Source of the DNA: Phorcus lineatus
Lineage: Eukaryota > Mollusca > Gastropoda > Trochida > Trochidae
Assembly: GCA_921293015.1 (NCBI GenBank)
Contig: OV121081.1
Location: 71,813,022-71,877,021, forward strand
Length of the DNA stretch: 64,000 bases
Reading direction: 5' to 3'
Shown here: piece by piece, positions 60,086 through 64,000 of the stretch
Layout: the number at the start of each line of letters is the position of its first letter
Position numbering within the stretch: the stretch's first letter is position 1
Notes under the pieces: generated by a model
Databases searched by the model: none
What the model was told of the DNA's origin: nothing
What the model saw: only the letters and a program-made list of their open reading frames with translations
Position numbers and translations under genes: made by a program

Positions 60086-61156
60086 CCTTATCTTGCCACT
60101 GCACTGAAAATCTTATCACTAGTAAATCTGTGAGTTTACAGAGAACTGAGACACTAGTCAATCCCTGGTATCAAACTGACACAAGCAGGAGCTCAGATAT
60201 ATAATATGAATAACAAATTATCTATAAACAAGTATTTACTTAATATTTCATAAAGAGGACATCAGAATCACATGAACATTGAAATATTTTCACCATGATA
60301 AATAATAATAATGTCATAAACTGACTAAATCCAGAACAAAATAAACTGGTCAATGAAGTTTATGTATTATCTATCAGCAATCAATCAGCGTAAATTTGTG
60401 GCTGAGAGTTGATTAAATTTTAAATGTTAGATTAGAAAGCAGAGATGTGTAATTAATCAAGTTTTTTTTTCAGCATCTGACATTGATAAATGAAAAATAA
60501 AAACAACTCAAAACTCCTAATAATTCAATGTATTAATCAATGTCTTGAAACAAATTTATGCGCTTATCGATTTATATCTAATGATTATTTATGATTTTAT
60601 GATTACTTTATAATCATATACTGAAACTATGTCTTCAACAACATGAAAACATATAAACATTTAATTCCTTTAAAACATTCTAACTAATTTTTCATTCTCT
60701 TACTATTAACTTGTTATTTATTTGATACAAAATGTTGCAACTCTTAAAAGCAAGTCAGAGGGAAAATGGCTTCTTTCCAACTTTGACCATTGTATAAATC
60801 GACACTTTGTCTCAACATGGAAACTAATCCTTTCCCAGTCTAAGTCTGTTTTCTTTAGTCAACATGATTAATTCTTGTTATATTATTGATTTACAACTTC
60901 ATTCTTCCAAGGTAAAGTTGTCGCCATGTAATCTCTTGGCGGTAAATAAAGGCACACGGAGGTGACAGCACTGATTACAGGTAATTCCTTGTTATCAAGG
61001 TACGCACCAACTATGTAAGATCTGTTTCACCTAATTGACATGTGTAGTGTGAGTTTCTGGAATCAAACCAAGTACCGCAAGTAGATCCTCAAACAGTGCT
61101 ATACAAGACCCTTGGTACAGTACACCCATAAATAAACATACCCCGTATCTAGAAAC

Positions 61157-61290
61157 ACACTAGAAATACACTAGATACGCACTAGATACGCACTAGAAAC
61201 TTTCTAGAACGTATCTAGAAACTTTCTAGAACGTATCTGGAAACTTTCTAGAACGTATCTAGAAACTTTCTAGAAATTTCTAGAAATTTC
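61157..61290 (+). promoter_or_regulatory. Cluster of heat-shock-element-like sites
   Basis: A 22-bp unit (gtatctagaaactttctaga plus ac) is repeated about 3.5 times, each with the HSF core TTCTAGAA. At 61268-61290 the sequence reads TTC-TA-GAA-AT-TTC-TA-GAA-AT-TTC. That is five alternating GAA/TTC units with exact 2-bp spacing, a textbook heat-shock element. A TATA-like ctatttatag follows near 61468. No gene is recognised downstream. Confidence 0.55.
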
Positions 61291-62009
61291 GAGTTTTCAC
61301 TCTTTTCAAAATATTCAAAAATTATAATCTTAATTAAAATCCTCATGTTTTCTTTGCCTAATGTGAAATTTTGAACAAGATTGCATCAATAGAAAGAGAG
61401 ATAATTAATATTGAACTTTAAATCTTCCTCGTTTTAACGCGTCCCTTTCCGCGGCACAAGAAGCAGTCTATTTATAGCGCACGTCCTTTATTAGCTTCAC
61501 AGCGATAGGCGTTAATTAGATCGCTCGTCTTCAAGATGTTCCGACGCATGTAGTTTGTTTTTGTTGTCGTTATACTATAACAATTATATGTAATATAAAA
61601 CTTTGCAATAAAGCATTAATAAAAGAAGTAATTATAGTTGACATAACGTATATACATTGCGATTGCCTTTTTATAGATAATTTATGCGAGCTTATGAAGA
61701 AAGAGGCTTTGGGGACATGTATCAATCTGTCACTACATGAATTATATTGTGGTTTAAACGTATTTTATTTCATTATATAACGCTTCTTAACAAATATACT
61801 ATTACATAAAAAGTGACGTACATATGGACGAATGAAGACATACATACAGTAAACAGAACGGAATAGATGCATGATTATCTTGGACACTTTTCAATGAAAC
61901 AATTAATGTTTACAAACTTATTTCATACCGCTGATAACTACATGTTGTTTGATATGTGCAGGGCACATAGGACAACGATTGATGAATTCCAAAAATCTCT
62001 TTGATAAAG

Positions 62010-62310
62010 TGATAAAATAATAAACAGATAAACAGTAGTCCTTGGTTAGCCTCTTGTGATGAGCCCGGGTGACAAAATTGAATTGACGACAGATTAAACC
62101 TTTTTTGAAAGAAATATGCCTTAAGTCTTATGTCATTAACATTTGGACAGGTGATGAAGGAATTTAAGGCGTCTTCAAAGTGATAGCCACTATCACATAA
62201 AGGTCTATTAGATATAAATCTAGTGAACCGATCTCTATCAAGATCACTACACCCAACTCGAGTATGAAAAGATTATATAGTGAAAGAGAATCCTAGTTGT
62301 TATTACGTCT
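62010..62310 (-). pseudogene. LINE C-terminal relic
   Basis: Minus-strand translation gives DRDRFTRFISNRPLCDSGYH, then FEDALNSFITCPNVNDIRLK. This resembles the C-x-C-G-x(3)-EDA-x-HFF-x(2)-C motif at the end of some invertebrate LINE reverse transcriptases, with key Cys/His lost and frames broken upstream. It appears to be a different family from the copy at 37.9 kb. Confidence 0.5.
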
Positions 62311-64000
62311 ATGCAATCCTTTTGAAGTCTTAAAGCCTTAAGAAAACTGCTAAACTGTTTAACATATGATGTTTTGATCATTCAATACTAAAAGGAAAAC
62401 GCTGACGCTTACCAACTTATAAATGCGAGGTTTTGTAAAAGAAGCATGAAATGCAAGTGTGCTTACAAAAATCGTTTTTTTATAAAATGTGCTTAGTAGA
62501 ACAATCGTATAACATTATCACTTGATGGATAAACATTTTATTACATATAAAAACGGCATCGGAATAGTGAACAAGCTTGTTAATATATCAAAACATCTCT
62601 CAAGACAATGTACTGCAAGTGGCCAAATCAAAATAGTGACGTAAATGATGTTAGCTATTACGCTAAATTAATGTTTATGTTATGTCAACATCATTAAGGC
62701 GTACTTATATACAAAGTTATCTTTAACATGTTTTAAAGACAGGTGTTATGAAAGGTCTGGTCCAGTGAGTCTTACAACGCTGTGTATAAAATCACATTTA
62801 AGTTAAATATTTGTCTGTGAAATTTTAAGGATAATCTTATGATAATACAATCGGAGATTGATTTAAAATTTTCATTATTTCATTACTTTCGACAGGGGAT
62901 TCACCTCGCACGACATGCCTTCCGATATGGGTTTCTGATCATCAAATGATAGGAATCAGAATGACTTGAAAAATGATATTTACAAACCTGACAGTGACGG
63001 TTAACGTAATTACCACTCTTACAGAGAAAGGGACACCAACGGTCTGTGCCATCAGTAATGATAGATTCACTTCAGTAAAAGTTCAATAAACATTATCTCG
63101 TCCTTATGCTGGATTAACTTATCGTTATTAAAAATTTTTCCGTCAATTCAATGTAGGTGGATACATGCTTTTGACATTAAAAAGATAATGAAATTAAAAT
63201 ATATAGTTGGATTAAGATTGAACATAATGAAAACAGCATAATTTACATTTTGTCATAGATACGGTATCATATTCCACCTAGTTTATCAGACGCTATACCC
63301 TGCATGAACGAACCGGTTAAGCTTCATTCAACAATGATTTTATCTAATTAATCAACCAGCCAGCGAGGCATACAACAATAAAACACAGCTGTCTCGGTAC
63401 AGGAAATGATAATAAATATATTATGTAAGAGATCGCCGACATACGTAGTTTATAGCACTTCAAGGAAGTTATTTAGTACTTGGAAAGTCTGGTCAAAATA
63501 GTAACTGTAATCTCGCTCTTCTCCTGTGTCATCAGTGAGATCGTATAGACATGTGCGGTGGAGCGTGACGTGCTAATGAGCGAGTTGTGTAACCCCCGTG
63601 TAGCAGTAATGTAGTACAGTCAGTTATTTGTTTCATATCCCTGTCTATACGATCCCTGCTTCAGTTGACGAGCTGGAATAAACGTTGTCAATACACTTCC
63701 TCTCCAAGTCTGTTTAATTTGTTTATGAGTGTATGAGGAAAACTTTTAGGTGCCCAGTTAAAAAATAACATCTTCTCACAACCCGCTTACGGCTCGTTAT
63801 TGAACTAAGCTTTTCCCAGTGTTTATATATTCCACCGATCGGCACAAAAGCACACAAGTGCAATTCGATGGATCGCCAAACAGTACAAACAAACTTATTA
63901 AAACCTGTCGGAACGTAGATATGTCTAAATTGACAACGTTCTTTAAAAGTAAGAATAATCCCGCGCCTGAATATCAATGTAACCTTCTACCTACAACACC
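62311..64000. other. AT-rich intergenic DNA at the window end
   Basis: A 13-bp inverted pair (gatcgtatagaca at 63539, tgtctatacgatc at 63641) is present. Short frames here show no recognisable domain. Confidence 0.5.

Noticed and set aside
63539..63653. 13-bp inverted pair as a hairpin or small element
   Set aside because: The arms are short, the spacing is 89 bp, and no duplication or second copy is visible. It is noted but not claimed as an element.

Overview
The window is AT-rich, intron-rich animal DNA, most likely from a mollusc and perhaps a bivalve. The grounds are long AT-rich introns, several tRNA-derived SINEs with molluscan-style bodies, short TTAA-flanked inverted-repeat elements, LINE fragments and many minisatellites. 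The organism call is an inference; no species marker is visible.

One multi-exon gene dominates and lies on the minus strand. Its start codon is at 47911 and it runs to about 18.4 kb, possibly 17.5 kb. I could chain 28 coding exons by hand. Every junction has an AG acceptor, a GT donor and a matching reading phase, giving about 1,222 residues. The product has a Ser/Arg-rich N-terminal head (about residues 1-110), about 900 residues of coiled coil, and a basic, Pro/Ser/Thr-rich tail. I could not assign it to a named family. Six of the eight exons between 39.1 and 47.2 kb are exact multiples of 42 bp, which is two heptads. Two of its exons (24.2-24.35 kb and 41.0-41.2 kb) sit beside tandem arrays built from their own splice junctions.

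Layout. 0-17 kb: mobile-element debris, including SINEs, TTAA MITEs and hairpin elements, plus one weak plus-strand start exon near 9.7 kb. 17.5-48 kb: the coiled-coil gene. Its introns hold a 5'-truncated LINE (37.9-38.8 kb), SINEs, minisatellites, and a CpG-richer island at 32.2-33.6 kb with two perfect CRE sites and a Kunitz-like reading frame. 48-53 kb: intergenic, with a broken LINE copy and MITEs. 53.1-56.3 kb: a 3,223-bp transposon with roughly 310-bp terminal inverted repeats and a perfect 9-bp target duplication. It looks Mutator-like but shows no transposase. Its interior holds a dimeric satellite-like array, a GC-rich hairpin cluster and a CpG-rich segment. 56.3-64 kb: intergenic, with 21-bp and 26-bp minisatellites, a cluster of heat-shock-element-like sites near 61.2 kb, and a LINE relic near 62.1 kb.

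All coordinates come from reading the sequence by eye. Splice sites were chosen from GT/AG signals and phase and have not been checked against transcripts.
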